Part shown: positions 12,609-23,099 of the stretch, in pieces
Position numbering within the stretch: the first letter of the stretch is position 1
How the letters are laid out: every line of letters begins with the position of its first letter
Source of the DNA: Vesta saturnalis
Lineage: Eukaryota > Arthropoda > Insecta > Coleoptera > Lampyridae
Direction of reading: 5' to 3'
Length of the DNA stretch: 64,000 bases
Assembly (NCBI GenBank): GCA_036346205.1
Contig: JARFJB010001987.1
Span: 5,735,001-5,799,000 of the forward strand
The notes under the pieces: generated by a model
Databases searched by the model: none
What the model was told of the DNA's origin: nothing
The model's input: the letters and a program-made list of their open reading frames with translations, nothing else
Made by a program: the position numbers and the translations under genes

Positions 12609-12712
12609 AATTTAAATCTAAAAATGGAATTTTCAAGGTCATATATATTTGACCTTGGATGTGGGTTTATATGACTATATAAGCAGGTACAGAGTAGATT
12701 ATACCAGTCAGT
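12598..12712 (+). promoter_or_regulatory. Core promoter with upstream TCAAGGTCA cluster, driving the PolB side
   Basis: TATATAA at 12676-12682 is followed by CCAGTCAGT, placing initiator adenines at 12706 or 12710, 30-34 bases from the TATA. That is the canonical spacing for arthropod TATA/Inr promoters. Three extended nuclear-receptor sites lie immediately upstream: TTCAAGGTCA at 12598 and 12632, and an inverted TGACCTTGG at 12650. The same arrangement precedes the minus-strand gene at 20.7 kb. Confidence 0.6.
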
Positions 12713-13212
12713 ACATTGTACTCATGATGACAATTTTAAACCTAAAGTACTTCTGTAATCATTTAAATTATTATTAATTTTAACATACCAGTTATAATAA
12801 ACAAATAAATAAATAAATAAAATATTTGCTGCAAGTCCATTACTATGCAGTGTGTGCTTCATATTGTTGCGTTGTTGGATAGTTTTTCAAGGTAACTATG
12901 AGTGAGGTTATATCAAGTAGTAGTGGTAAAATAAAATAAAAACAAAATTTATTTAGAGGCAAATGAAAATTTGTTTAAGCTCGAAAGAAATTTATCACTG
13001 TTAAAGTGTTATCGTGGAAGACTTAAACGGTTAAAGAACGCTTCAGAGAAAACAGGTAATGGAGTTGTGACTAAAAAAACGTAAATGCAAGTTAAGTTGG
13101 TACTCTTAGATTCATGCTTTAATGGTAGGTTATTTACGGGAATTATAGTCAATATCAAGGACCGTCTTAGTTTTTTACAAAATGCATACAATAGTTTTGC
13201 ACGAAAGGTTAA

Positions 13213-15500
13213 ATTAATGCTAAGGCAAACGATGCTAAGGGTGAATGTGGTCTGAAATTTCATGCAACATCAAAATCATGTTATCGAGTTGAAGACTTTT
13301 GCATAAAAAGTTATGTCATTGATATAGCAACCAACTTTATAGGCTTTATAGAGGAAATGATTGCATTCATTGGTTTGTTAAATAGCTTCGAAGTATTGCA
13401 GATTGGACCACTGAAATAATGAATAAAACAATTCTTATGAATACTTTAACTCTCAGCCAGGTTGAACAGTTTGAAAGCACCACCATTTGCGAAAAACCAT
13501 TTACTGATTGTGATATAAAAGTTAGAGAACATTTCGGGGAGCATCAGAATTGTAACCCAAACTATAAAGACTCCATTCTACCAGTTGTGTTTCACAATTA
13601 ATGGGGTTATGATAACCATTTCACCATCAGAGATTTGGCTAGTGTTCCCGGTTCGATTTCACTGGTGCCCATAAACAAAGAAAGATTTCACAAAAATAAT
13701 AGAAGGCATTAAAATTAAGTTTAGATTTATTGACTCTTTCAGATTTATGAGCAGTAGCATTGAAAGTTGTCAGACTATTTGGAAAATAGTAAAAAATACG
13801 ATAACCCGCTCTAATTGTAACAATGGTGAAGAATTTTCTCTACTAGTTCCCAAAGGTGTTTCCTTACGAGTACATTGATACGTGGGATAAATTAAGTGAG
13901 ACCAGACTCCCTCCCAAGGAAGTGTTTTTCAGTCATCTTACTAATGAGGGAATCAATGATGCGAGTTTTGCAAATGAGGTTAACGTTTAGAACAAATTCA
14001 GTATTAAATCACTAGGAGAATACTATAATTTATATCTAAAAACTGTCGTTCTACTTTTAGCAGACAATTTCGAAAATTTTCGGCAAACTTGTTTAAGTAC
14101 TTACAAACTCGATCCTCAGCACTGTTATACAGCCCCCGGTTTAGCATTCGATGCTATGATTAAAATTACGCAAGTAAATTTAGAACTATTTACACATATT
14201 GTTATGCTAATGTTTATTGAAAGAGGAATTAGAGGCGGTGTAGCTCAATGTTGTAATCGGTATGCTAAAGCTAACAATAAGTACATGGGAGAAAAATTTG
14301 ATCCCACTTCAGGAAGTGTGTATTTAATGTATTACTACGTAAATGATTTATATGGAGCCACCACGTCAGAATTTCTACCATTTTGGGATTTTTCTTTTGT
14401 TGATTAAGCTAATTTTGAAACTTTGGATTTAATAAACTATCCCCATGATTCGGAAATTGGTTATATAATCGAGTATAATATAGACTATCCCATAGAATTA
14501 CATTAGTGTCATAGTGATCTACCATTGGCACCCGAAAATATGGTTCCACCCGTACCTGATTCAAATTCTAAAATTAAAAAGCTATTGCTTACATTGTATC
14601 CAAAATGTAGTTACGTAATTCATTACAGAAATTTGAAGGTATATTTAAAATACGGATTAATGATGGTAAAAGTATACCATATATTACGTTTTAAACAGTT
14701 CCCATGGTCAAAGAAATATATCGAAATATACCACCATGCGTCAGCAATCTCAAAATGAATTTGTTAAGTTAACAGTTAAGGTAAGTTAAGTTAAGTTAAG
14801 TTAAGTTAGTGTATAACCTGATGAAAAATGTACGTAAACATAAGGACATACGTTTAGTAATGAAATAGAATGGTCGCTATGGTGCTCGTGCTTACATATC
14901 AAAAGCAAATTTTCATGGTTGTACAATATTTGATAACGATATGCTTATCATTCAAATGAATAAGCTAGAGGTATATTTCAATACACCTATACTTGCAGGA
15001 TTCAGTCTTTTAGACGTTTCAAAAACTTTTTTATACAATTTTCATTACGATTACACGATACTTAAGATTCATAATAATGCTAAGCTCTTGTACACGGATA
15101 AGGATAGCCTCATATACGCCTTTTCAGTTCCCGATATCTATGAATGCATTGATAAACTCGATACATCTGATTGTAGTCCTGACAATATCTTCGAAATTCC
15201 ATTAGTAAATGAAAAAGTCCCCAGCTTAATGAAGGATGAAAGTCATGGCAAAATTATGTTGGAATTTGTAGGACTTCGTGCAAAAATGTTGATGAAAAGG
15301 TTGTAAAAAAATCAAAGGGTTCTACCCGAGCAAGCGTCGAATAGATCACGATAAATGATTATAAACATATTTTGTTTCATGGTAAGGTAATGAAGCGAAA
15401 TCAACATCTGATAAGGTCAAAGAAACATTATGTATTTACAATCAAACAATAAAGTAATACTTAATCGGTATGATGATAAACGATTAGTAAATTTCAATTT
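13213..15500 (+). pseudogene. Protein-primed family B DNA polymerase remnant, copy 2 (inside the arm-bounded element)
   Basis: This is a second, longer PolB pseudogene covering the linker, exonuclease, polymerase and C-terminal regions. Visible blocks in order are ICEKPFTDCDIKVREH (13485), PVVFHN with an interrupted GYD-type ExoII block (13590-13630), a mid-region block near 13870-13960, PGLAFDAM and ERGIRGG (14135-14240), motif A-like YYYVNDLYG (14330), YVIHYRNLKVYL (14610), a motif C-like block YTDKDSLIY (15091) in which the usual second Thr is Lys, GLRAKM (15272) and a C-terminal RSKKHYVFTI-like block near 15415. Frames change at least six times and stops are frequent; a (TTAAG)n expansion interrupts it at 14780. 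The N-terminal third is missing or unrecognisable, and the segment 13213-13419 is assigned only tentatively. The enzyme would copy the element from a protein-linked end. Confidence 0.85.
14775..14810 (+). repeat. (TTAAG)n pentamer run inside PolB copy 2
   Basis: Six to seven copies of GTTAA/TTAAG interrupt a conserved coding block, so the expansion postdates loss of function. Confidence 0.9.
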
Positions 15501-15597
15501 CACTGATACTGATCAAATCTACAGAAAGTGTTTGAAGCGTTCTTTGATGGGAAAGTGCTCTTCCGAAAACTTATTGTTATACCTGATGAGTGTTTTA

Positions 15598-15808
15598 ACT
15601 GTGTGAAAATGAAGTTATTATTAAGACATTATTTGATAAAAAAATTAACTTAGACAATACCATTAAAAGTTTTCTGAAACTGTGTGCTAATAAAGATTAC
15701 AATTCATTCACTTTTAATGAACTAGATAAGATCTTAGACGATATGAATTTAGTTGGTGACATACCGCTTGTGGACCAGATTCGGAAATATAGCCATGAAG
15801 TAATTTAA
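15598..15808 (+). pseudogene. Open frame downstream of PolB, unknown
   Basis: A frame without ATG runs from a TAA at 15598 to a TAA at 15806 and encodes about 67 residues rich in Asp, Asn, Leu and Lys (ends LVDQIRKYSHEVI). It is in a different frame from the recognisable PolB C-terminus just upstream. It could be a C-terminal extension of the polymerase or the end of a separate gene. Its composition is coding-like, but I recognise no family. Confidence 0.35.
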
Positions 15809-15989
15809 ATGACTACAGAAGTACGTTAGGTTCACTGTATGAGTTAATGAAATTTTAGAAAAAACATAGTTTATGTAATATTTATAAATGAAATACAATT
15901 ATTTTTCATCTAAAAGCCTTTGATCCTTTGATACAAACTATTCCTATGGCTATATAAGTAGCTTATTTCACAACTTGCAAGTTAAGTGC

Positions 15990-16338
15990 CTACTTATAAG
16001 ACAATGTCGTCTTTATTGATCCATGCTCTTTCATCTTTGGATATGACACTAATTTATCCAAAAGTTTTTTAAGTTGATCGTACATTAAGTAGTTGTATCC
16101 GTGAGTGGCTTTAACGTCAAATTTTGAGTGTAGGTCAAAAGATTTGTCAGTTGATTAGCTCGAGAATGGTATTATATGTATATGCAATATAAGCCGTATT
16201 GACAAACCCATTTCATTGCCGTCGCTGAATGATTTTGGTAACGGATGCCTGTGTAGTGAAACAGGTACCTGTTTTTGGGAAACGGCTATCTGTATTTGAT
16301 CTGTTCTTGGAAAACAGTCCCTGTTTTTAACGTCAAAC
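15990..16338 (-). pseudogene. C-terminal part of an unknown minus-strand element gene, partly duplicated
   Basis: On the reverse strand a frame runs from the LTR boundary at 16338 to TAG at 15990 with one in-frame TAA (16155-16157). The last part is clean and coding-like (KFDVKATHGYNYLMYDQ, then KKLLDKLVSYPKMKEHG). Upstream of it a roughly 225 bp segment (KQVPVSLHR...FSDGNEMGLSIRL) is repeated on the far side of the LTR at 19098-19320. The gene therefore had an internal tandem duplication and was then split by the LTR. No family recognised. Confidence 0.45.
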
Positions 16339-19097
16339 TGTAAGGTTGCGATGACGCACCCTGTATGTAGGATGTTGTAATGACGTGTATTACGTGTTTT
16401 GAGTACGGCTGTATTGAGTTTGAACGAAAAAAAAATAATTTTTTTGTGTATATGCATAATGAATGTGGGGGTGTGATACGCCACTGGAAATGTACGAGAA
16501 ATATAATTCAGTATGTAGATACGTGTATTTGAATATTAGAGAGACTTTAGTGTTGGAATAATTAGTTTCTGATGAATGTAAATGTGAAAAGAAATTTGTC
16601 GATGGGACGATAATGTTTTGCTACTGTTTTGCTACCGTAAGGATTGGAATGTTGGTGGATAAGGAGTAATCTTGGTCGGAAGATGTGAGTGTATAAGTGT
16701 AGAATGTTTTAGAAAATATGTAGAGAAAGATTGGGTATGTTTAAGTGTTAATTTCAGAAAGTTTTCGTAATGTTGTGCAATAAGTGTTGAGAATACGTGT
16801 ATGTATATGGAATTTGAGACCTTAGACGGTACTTATTTTTGCAAATGTTGCGGAAGGAGATCGAGCGCATATGGGAGATAAACGGTGAAAGTTGTGTAAT
16901 GGTCCAGAGTGGCTATTGAATGAATGTGATGGCGAGAAATGGTTTCTTCGTGAAGTAATTGAAAAATTTGTAAGTCAAAACAAACATGGCGATGTATTGT
17001 AGGTATGAGCGTGGTTGTACAGATGGTAGTAGCAGTCGGGACTATGAAATTTTGAATGAATACTATTGGAGAATATAGCGCGGAAGGAAGACATGTTTAA
17101 AGATGGATGGCTGAAGGTATAAATAGGAAAGTCAGGGATTGACGGGAGCTTTCTCGTTTTGGCTGTTGCTTGTGGTGAATGTTGGGGAGACGCGCGCAAG
17201 GTGTAGTGTGATATAGAATGCGTTAAGTTGGAGTTATATTTGTGAATAATATTGAAGGCAGTCATTGTTTAAACAACTGCGTAACCCGAAAGGGGATGAA
17301 TCGTATAAGACATTCATAAATAAAACGATTAATTAAATTGAAGTTGAAGATAAAATTAGTTTGTTTATTTTCAAGAAAGTAAAAAGTGCGTAAGCAGATC
17401 TATAAAGGATAACAGTTACTACGTTAAAGTGTTGATGTGCAGCGCGTGTTCTTGTACCGGTATTTAGTTAAAATTATTTATGAGACCACCTTTGAGTAAA
17501 CGAAATTTTCGTAATAAATTGAGCCAATGTTAAGGTAATTTTATGTATGAAAGTTTATTTGTGTTAAGGAAGGGCTTAATTGTCCTAAAGGTTGCGAGAA
17601 ACTTTTTAAGGGGCAACCAAATGTGTACAGAATATTACGGTTTATTGGAGCAATAACTTTGTATCGTTGGACTAATCGCGATTGCAGAAAGGAATAAGTG
17701 TTTGTGGAGTTGTGAAGCATTTGTTATGTGCAGTCAGGCAATTTAAGGAATACAAATGGACTACAAATAATTGATTTACGGGAAGAAAGAAGAAAGAAAA
17801 GCGAAGAATTAATGGACAAATTTTAAGTAAGAATTAGATTTAAGAACCTTGACAACTCAGATAAGCACGATTATCTTTTCTTTGTTTAGTTGGAATTTGC
17901 GTAATGTTTAATTAATTATTGTTGAAGGAAAAAGATAATCGGTCTCGAGGTATGTTGTACCTATTGGTTGTTTTAGTATTAAGAATTTTTGAAGAAACAA
18001 ATTTGTATTGACAGTGGTTTTTCAACCACGCTGTTGTGTATGTAAACATTTGTTTTTATTATTTTATACAGGACAATATATATTTATCGTTAACTTTTTA
18101 TTTTGTTGTTTATTTAGCCAGTTATGAGATACATTTGTGACGTTTACTTAATTGGTGACCTAGATTTTTTTTTACAAGTTAAAGGTAAACTTTGCATATT
18201 TTGGATTTTTAAGATTAATGAACAACCTGAAAGGTTATATTTGCCATGTTGATTGCAAAAATTTTCATGTTAGTTTCATTAACGCAGTACACAATTAACG
18301 GATCAGCTGTTGTTTTAAAATTTCATTAAGTATAACTAAGAGTAGAGTTTAGAGAACTTACTTATTTACGAATGTCAATACGATTCAGAGTATTATAAAA
18401 ATTAAATTAAATTTAAAAGATATCGTTCATGTTAGGAATATTAAACCTTCAAGGATTATTCTCGTTTGACTGTTTTGCAGCACTTTATCGCCATTATATT
18501 GGAGTAACAATTATTAAGCCGATGACATTGATTTTATTTTGGTTGGGAATTGTAAAAATTAATTATCGATCATTGAATGAAGAAACAATTTATTCATTAA
18601 TAAGTAGAGATTTAACCTTATATGTATACGAGTGATACGTAGAAAATGTAACTGTTGGTTACGTGAATGCAGTTGAATTTGAGTGATAAGTTTTGTTTTG
18701 GAAGTTTTGGTATACGAGGTGCATTCAAGAAGTTTTTAATAACCTGGGTAGTACTAAATATATTTGAGTTTGAGTTGAATTGTTTGGGACGAGTGTTTGT
18801 TTTAAAACCCTCGTGTGAAAGTTTACTTAGTAAGCACAATCCTACTTTCCACAATCAAGTAGGGTTAATTAACACCCAGCTTAAGACAATTATATTAGCA
18901 AAGTTTCGATTGTGGTGGCGCCTAGAGACATATTTTCCCGGACTGAGCTGTTTGAATGTAGGTGTAAGGTGTTTGAGCATATTAATCATTCATTTTACTT
19001 ATTATTTCGACCACGCCCATCTCCCTGTTAGCTGGCTTGGCAACCCGCTTACATTAGTAAGCATACACGACGCCTAGTGCGGTTTGGACGTGTAACA
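16339..19097 (+). mobile_element. Solo-LTR-like repeat, copy 1
   Basis: The unit is 2.76 kb, starts TGTAAGGTTG and ends GGACGTGTAACA, and is one of three full-length copies in the window. The 5'-TG...CA-3' ends and 4 bp target duplications of the other copies are those of LTR retrotransposons. No gag-pol sequence lies inside, so each is best read as a solo LTR (long for the class) or a non-coding derivative. The flanking four bases here are AAAC and AAAA, one mismatch, consistent with an older insertion. It sits in a minus-strand gene of the PolB element, so it entered after that element. Long frames inside (for example 18667-19077) are not kept open in all three copies. Confidence 0.75.
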
Positions 19098-19330
19098 AAA
19101 ATTTGGGCGTAAGTCCAAAGATTTGTCAGTTGATTAGGTCGAGAATGGTATTATTTGTTTATACAATATAAGCCGTATTGACAAACCCATTTCATTGCCA
19201 TCGCTGAATGATCCGGGGAACGGATACCTGTGTTACGAAACAGATACCTGTTTTACTGAAAAGTTACCCGTTTACCTTGAACAGATAGTCTCATTGTGCA
19301 CCAGGTAAATGCAATTCAAACGGAAGTTTA
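19098..19330 (-). repeat. Second copy of the 225 bp gene segment, right of LTR copy 1
   Basis: The sequence repeats 16112-16300 at roughly 80-85 percent by eye, including TTTGTCAGTTGATTAG, CGAGAATGGTATTAT, TTGACAAACCCATTTCATTG and TCGCTGAATGAT. Reading the minus strand, it is the upstream part of the unknown gene at 15990-16338. The LTR lies at the junction of two tandem units. Confidence 0.75.
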
Positions 19331-19410
19331 TTGATTCGAGTATTAGCTAAACCACCACCACCACCTGCACTCTTTTGCTTCCTACCTAATCGAGATCATA
19401 CAAAACCAAA

Positions 19411-19413
<3 letters not shown>

Positions 19414-19457
<44 letters not shown>
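19414..19457. repeat. (TA)n microsatellite
   Basis: Uninterrupted TA dinucleotides. The frame across it encodes only Tyr-Ile repeats. Confidence 0.95.
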
Positions 19458-19460
<3 letters not shown>

Positions 19461-19635
19461 ATTATTTATTTAGTAAATGCTATACATTAGATAATCTGGA
19501 CGATAATACAATAGTTTCAGTAAGCATACAGTGTTATGTGAATTAATATTATACTTACAATTTATACCATCTTCAATGTTTTGTACTACCATTGAATCCT
19601 TTCTCGCGAAAACGACGGTCAGTAACTTGAACTTT

Positions 19636-20297
19636 TCACAAACACTTCAGATTGTAAGATTCAAGAGATTCCAATCTATAGCTAATTATGTCCTTTAAAC
19701 TGAATAGTTCTTCTACATTATGAGCATTGAATATGCAAGAACAGCAATTGTAGTATTTTTCTGTCATAACAGTTTTCAAAATTCTGTCATATCCTTTAAT
19801 CAATTCCCAATTGTAATAAATACCAAGATTGCTAGACAGAGATTCGTTAATCATAGATTATATCTTCTTCTTCGTTTACACTTGACCAATCAATTTTGTT
19901 TTCAATTTCTTGGGATCGGAAAAATTTTAATTCTACATATGAAATGTCATCTTATAAGTTCATTCCATTCTTTCATGTCTAACATTACATTATTACTTTG
20001 ATCACAGTTACCGCACCCTATACGCACTACTGGTATAAGCTTGAGGTGTGTACTGTATCCAATTTCAATATGTTTTGCATGATGAGTGTCGTTCCATAGT
20101 TTGTAATAAGCACAAACGATTAAGTATTCGTTAGCTGCTTATTTATACACTTCGTCCTTATCTTGAGACCAGCCAGTGTTATGTTTTCTCTCTTAATTTT
20201 TATTTTTGCTACTACTACCATCACTATTTTGACAGCACCAACAACAAAATGTTATATTACTATTCATATTGTTACTGCAACGATGTGGGTTATCCAT
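19636..20297 (-). pseudogene. Cys-containing element gene with frameshifts (unknown function)
   Basis: Reading leftward from an ATG at 20297, a frame starts MDNPHRCSNN, contains a Cys cluster (ITFCCWCCQN), then two stops, then a coding-like run (EYLIVCAYYKLWND and VVRIGCGNCDQSN) to about 19940. Continuation requires two frame changes: first SYVELKFFRSQEIENK, then the frame with an ATG at 19854 (YYNWELIKGYDRILKTVMTE) that ends at 19636. The two Cys pairs hint at a zinc-binding fold, but no family is recognised. It is next to the intact gene at 20449-20745 and on the same strand, 152 bases downstream, so the two may have belonged to one gene block of the PolB element. Confidence 0.5.
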
Positions 20298-20448
20298 ATA
20301 TAACGGTGAACTTCTGAGTTTGGATCGTTCTTTTTATTGCTGCTTGCATGAATTTATTTTGTCGCAATTGCATTACGACTAAACACTGTTTACAAAATGA
20401 TTCTAGTTAAAGCATGCGTAATTTACATATGGTTGGGGTACTCTACTA

Positions 20449-20745
20449 TTACAAAGAAAATGTTACGTTTGTTTTTTCGACTGCACCTAAACTACTTATG
20501 AATACATCCTTCGTGTTTAGCAGCTTTTCAAATTCTTCAATTCGAGTTACTCCCTCTTTGAAATTATCATAAAAGCGCTGAGATAATACACATTTAAACT
20601 CATCCGTTTCCAACACTACAAGTTCTCCGTACTTCGTATTAATTACTACCACATTAATAACTTTATATTTTTTCGATATCTCCAGGTCACACGCATTTTT
20701 ATAGAGTTTGCAATAGGTGCTTTGGTTTAATGCTGCTAATTCCAT
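20449..20745 (-). CDS. Intact small protein of the PolB element, possibly ssDNA-binding-like
   Basis: A 98-residue open frame begins MELAALNQST. The upstream ATG at 20790 is rejected as the start because it lies upstream of the predicted transcription start at 20779. The middle has a beta-rich pattern, ISKKYKVINVVVINTKYG then ELVVLETDEFKCVLSQRF, which resembles short conserved proteins that travel with PolB-type elements in arthropods. An OB-fold single-strand DNA-binding role is my inference. It is the longest undamaged element gene between the arms and has a canonical TATA/initiator promoter with two TTTTCAAGGTCAC sites upstream. It could still be expressed. Confidence 0.6.
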   Translation of the reverse strand: MELAALNQSTYCKLYKNACDLEISKKYKVINVVVINTKYGELVVLETDEFKCVLSQRFYDNFKEGVTRIEEFEKLLNTKDVFISSLGAVEKTNVTFSL

Positions 20746-20770
20746 GTTTACCCAATTACAACTTGCTAAC

Positions 20771-20977
20771 TGACTGACTGATCTCAACACACAGCTCGCT
20801 GCGGTTATATACGAAAAAATGTCTCGTTCAGTACCTACGATGCAATAGATTTTTAAGCCTTCCCCTGTAGGTGACCTTGAAAATTGATCTTGATTCCATT
20901 TGCCATGGATCTGCTTTTAGCATAGACAACAATCTGTCTGAACTATAATATTATACCACTGAAGGTGACCTTGAAAA
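20771..20977 (-). promoter_or_regulatory. TATA/initiator promoter with two TTTTCAAGGTCAC sites for the 98-aa gene
   Basis: On the minus strand TATATAA (20811-20805) is followed by ATCAGTCAGT, putting the initiator A at 20779, 32 bases from the first T of TATA. TTTTCAAGGTCAC occurs at 20883-20871 and 20977-20965, about 92 and 186 bases upstream of that start. A third, weaker match (TTTTCGAGGTCAC) is at 21067-21055. Confidence 0.65.
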
Positions 20978-21003
20978 TTGATATCTATAAATTGTAATAA
21001 CCG

Positions 21004-21070
21004 AAACAACACGTGAACTTGACTAAGTCAAATTCCAAGAATTGCTTGAAGAGCGTGACCTCGAAAATTT
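21004..21070 (-). repeat. Promoter-proximal block shared with both inverted arms
   Basis: The block containing GAACTTGACT-AGTCAA, CCAAGAATTGCTTGAA and a GTGACCT-CGAAAA site recurs at 22330-22370 and, inverted, near 8350-8420. So regulatory-type sequence of this internal gene also exists inside each arm. Confidence 0.6.
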
Positions 21071-21273
21071 CCCACATCTAAATTAGTGTGCCCGCTTTGT
21101 TCAGAAGAACCTGAAGAAAAAGATTGTACAGTTACGAAAGAAAACTGTAAATGTGTTAATTGTACCAAATATTGCAGATACTCAAAATTTAATAAAGTAG
21201 ATCCTTGCCATAGTACCAAAGATAAACTCTGACTTGTTTGTATCAAAAGAATAAGAGAAGATACTGATTATTA

Positions 21274-21570
21274 ATGGATTGTAAATACATACAAACCAAT
21301 TTAAAACATTCAAGAAAAGATACATATAATTTAAAACAAATTATGAAGCGGTATGGTTTGGATATGGCTTTGGTGCAAGAACCTTATAATTTCAAAAATA
21401 AAGTGTCTGGTAGTTATCGTGTTTATTGCCCAGGAGAAGGCAAAAAAGGGCAGCGATAATTATTAGTAATGTAAATATTAATGCGTTATTGGTGACACAA
21501 TTTTCTAACGAAGATTTGATAAAAGAGGTAGAAAATGGAAATGTTTTTAGTATTAAAATAATTTACTTGT
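21274..21570 (+). pseudogene. Non-LTR retrotransposon endonuclease N-terminal fragment (right arm and inner flank)
   Basis: The frame from ATG 21274 (MDCKYIQTNLKHSRKD, then LDMALVQEPYNF) matches the start of an apurinic-type endonuclease domain of non-LTR retrotransposons such as the R1/LOA/Jockey groups. The IQ-NL-HS and ALVQEPY motifs are diagnostic by eye. A frameshift at about 21450 is followed by AIIISNVNINALLVTQFSN in the same domain. It ends near 21570 with no reverse transcriptase. The part right of 21379 is mirrored in the left arm, so the fragment was inside the arm before the arms were copied. Confidence 0.75.
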
Positions 21571-21649
21571 AAACAAGTGTAAATAAATAAGTAAACGTGT
21601 GAATATATTTCAAACAAGGTTAACTTAAATTCTCGGTAACTGAAACCTT

Positions 21650-22115
21650 GTGTCGTCCGTGCGTGCGTGTGAGTCCGTGGTGCGTGCGTATGCGTGCCTG
21701 GTGCGTGCGTGCTGTGATGTATGCGAGTGTGCGTGTTTGCGTGTTTGCGTGTTTGCGTGTTTGCGTGTGTGCGTGTGTACGTGTGTGTATGCGTGTGTCC
21801 GTTTGTGCGTGTATGCGTGTCTGCGTATGTGCGTGTGTCGCTTGTGCTATGCGTGTGTGTTTGTGTTGCGTGTGTGTGTGTGTTGTGTGCGATGTGTGTG
21901 TGTGTGTGTGTGTGGTGTTGTTGTGTGTGTGTGTGTGGTGTGTCGTGGTGTGTGCGTGTGTGTGTGCGTGTGTGCGTGTGTGCGTGTGCGTGTGTGCGTG
22001 TGTGCGTGTGGTGTGCAGTGTGCGATGTGCGCGTGGTGTGCGTGTGTGCGTGTGCGTGTGCGTGTGCGTGTGCGTGTTCGTGTGCGTGTGCGTATGCCTG
22101 TGCGTGTGTGTGTTT
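21650..22115. repeat. Long GT/GCGT-rich minisatellite
   Basis: About 470 bases of GTGTGC, GTGTTTGC and GTGTGT variants. Three overlapping Cys-Val-Arg frames cross it and are artefacts of the repeat. The left arm has a shorter version, so the tract expanded in only one arm. Confidence 0.95.
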
Positions 22116-22804
22116 AATGTAATTTTGAAAAATGAATCTACTTTATTTTCTGTAAATATTTAAAAAATAAACATTTTAAAATTAATTATGCACATTACAT
22201 TCACAAATATTATTTTTTCAATTGAACGGTAGCTTTTATTGATACTTAAATCATAAAAACACGCCTTAGCATATTTGTGTTTTTGAAAATTGATTCTAAG
22301 ACTTTTAATAACTGAATTAACACGCGAACTTGACTCAGTCAACCTCCAAGAATTGCTTGAACAGCGTAAACTTCTGAAATAGCTGTAAAAGTTTAAAACA
22401 GCTCCATCATCAGCACCATGAATAAAGCTTTTCTTTTTATTTCGACCTTCGTGCTCTAAATGAACCTAATTATGTGTGTAGAACAATCTTTCCATAACAT
22501 TCCCCTAGTAAAAAATAATGGTACCAATTAAATTTTTAAGAATGAAACCTCTGGTAAAAAGTTAAAAGAAAATTTTATACATAAAAACAATGCAGATAAA
22601 TTTTTTTTTAATTTCAAACAAACAAAAATTTTTCGAGGGAATGAGATCGTGTATTAATAAATTCAAACGTTTTTTTTCGATAACATTCAGAATAAATTAT
22701 ACACCAAAATAATTTTAAGTATCAACCTCTGGTAGGAATCATAAAAACGATCCAGATAAAAAATTTTATTTCAAACTAATTTTTAAAAAATCAAACATCT
22801 AATT

Positions 22805-23011
22805 TCACATACCCCCTGCTTCGCTAAGCTGAAGGTCCTTCATTCTTCTATTGATTTCATAACATTCCAAATCTAGTTTTATTTCTTTCAATGTCTTTAG
22901 TAAATCCTCCAACCTCTTCTTTCTTTCTTTCATCAACACTTTCTTTTCTTTGCTTTCTCTTCTTATGCGTACTACTTTCATTTTTGCTAATTCTAATTTA
23001 CTGAATCGCAC
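22805..23011 (-). CDS. Small basic coiled-coil protein, right-arm copy (function unknown)
   Basis: An intact 68-residue frame (MRFSKLELAKMKVVRIRR... ending LQLSEAGGM). Residues 10-35 are strongly basic (KMKVVRIRRESKEKK, KERKKR). Residues 36-62 form a probable amphipathic helix with leucines and isoleucines at heptad-like spacing (LEDLLKTLKEIKLDLECYEI). The left-arm copy at 7750-7946 keeps the same pattern with conservative changes (LDDLLKTLKEIK), which suggests selection on the protein before decay. It may bind DNA or RNA as a dimer. It does not show the Asn/Arg signature of a true bZIP basic region. Its position in the terminal arm, transcribed toward the element interior, is unusual for a structural terminal repeat. 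Confidence 0.55.
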   Translation of the reverse strand: MRFSKLELAKMKVVRIRRESKEKKVLMKERKKRLEDLLKTLKEIKLDLECYEINRRMKDLQLSEAGGM

Positions 23012-23099
23012 ACCCGCCTTTTAGTATACGTCTGTGTATCCTTGAAAACTACCAACCTTGAAACATTTTTGTTCCTACCCCCCCCCCCAACATGAACTG

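Noticed and set aside
20745..20790. ATG at 20790 as start of the 98-aa gene
   Set aside because: It lies upstream of the initiator predicted at 20779, so it would not be in the transcript.
21648..22163. Cys-Val-rich frames up to 171 residues
   Set aside because: They read through a GT minisatellite in three frames; no non-repeat coding sequence is attached.
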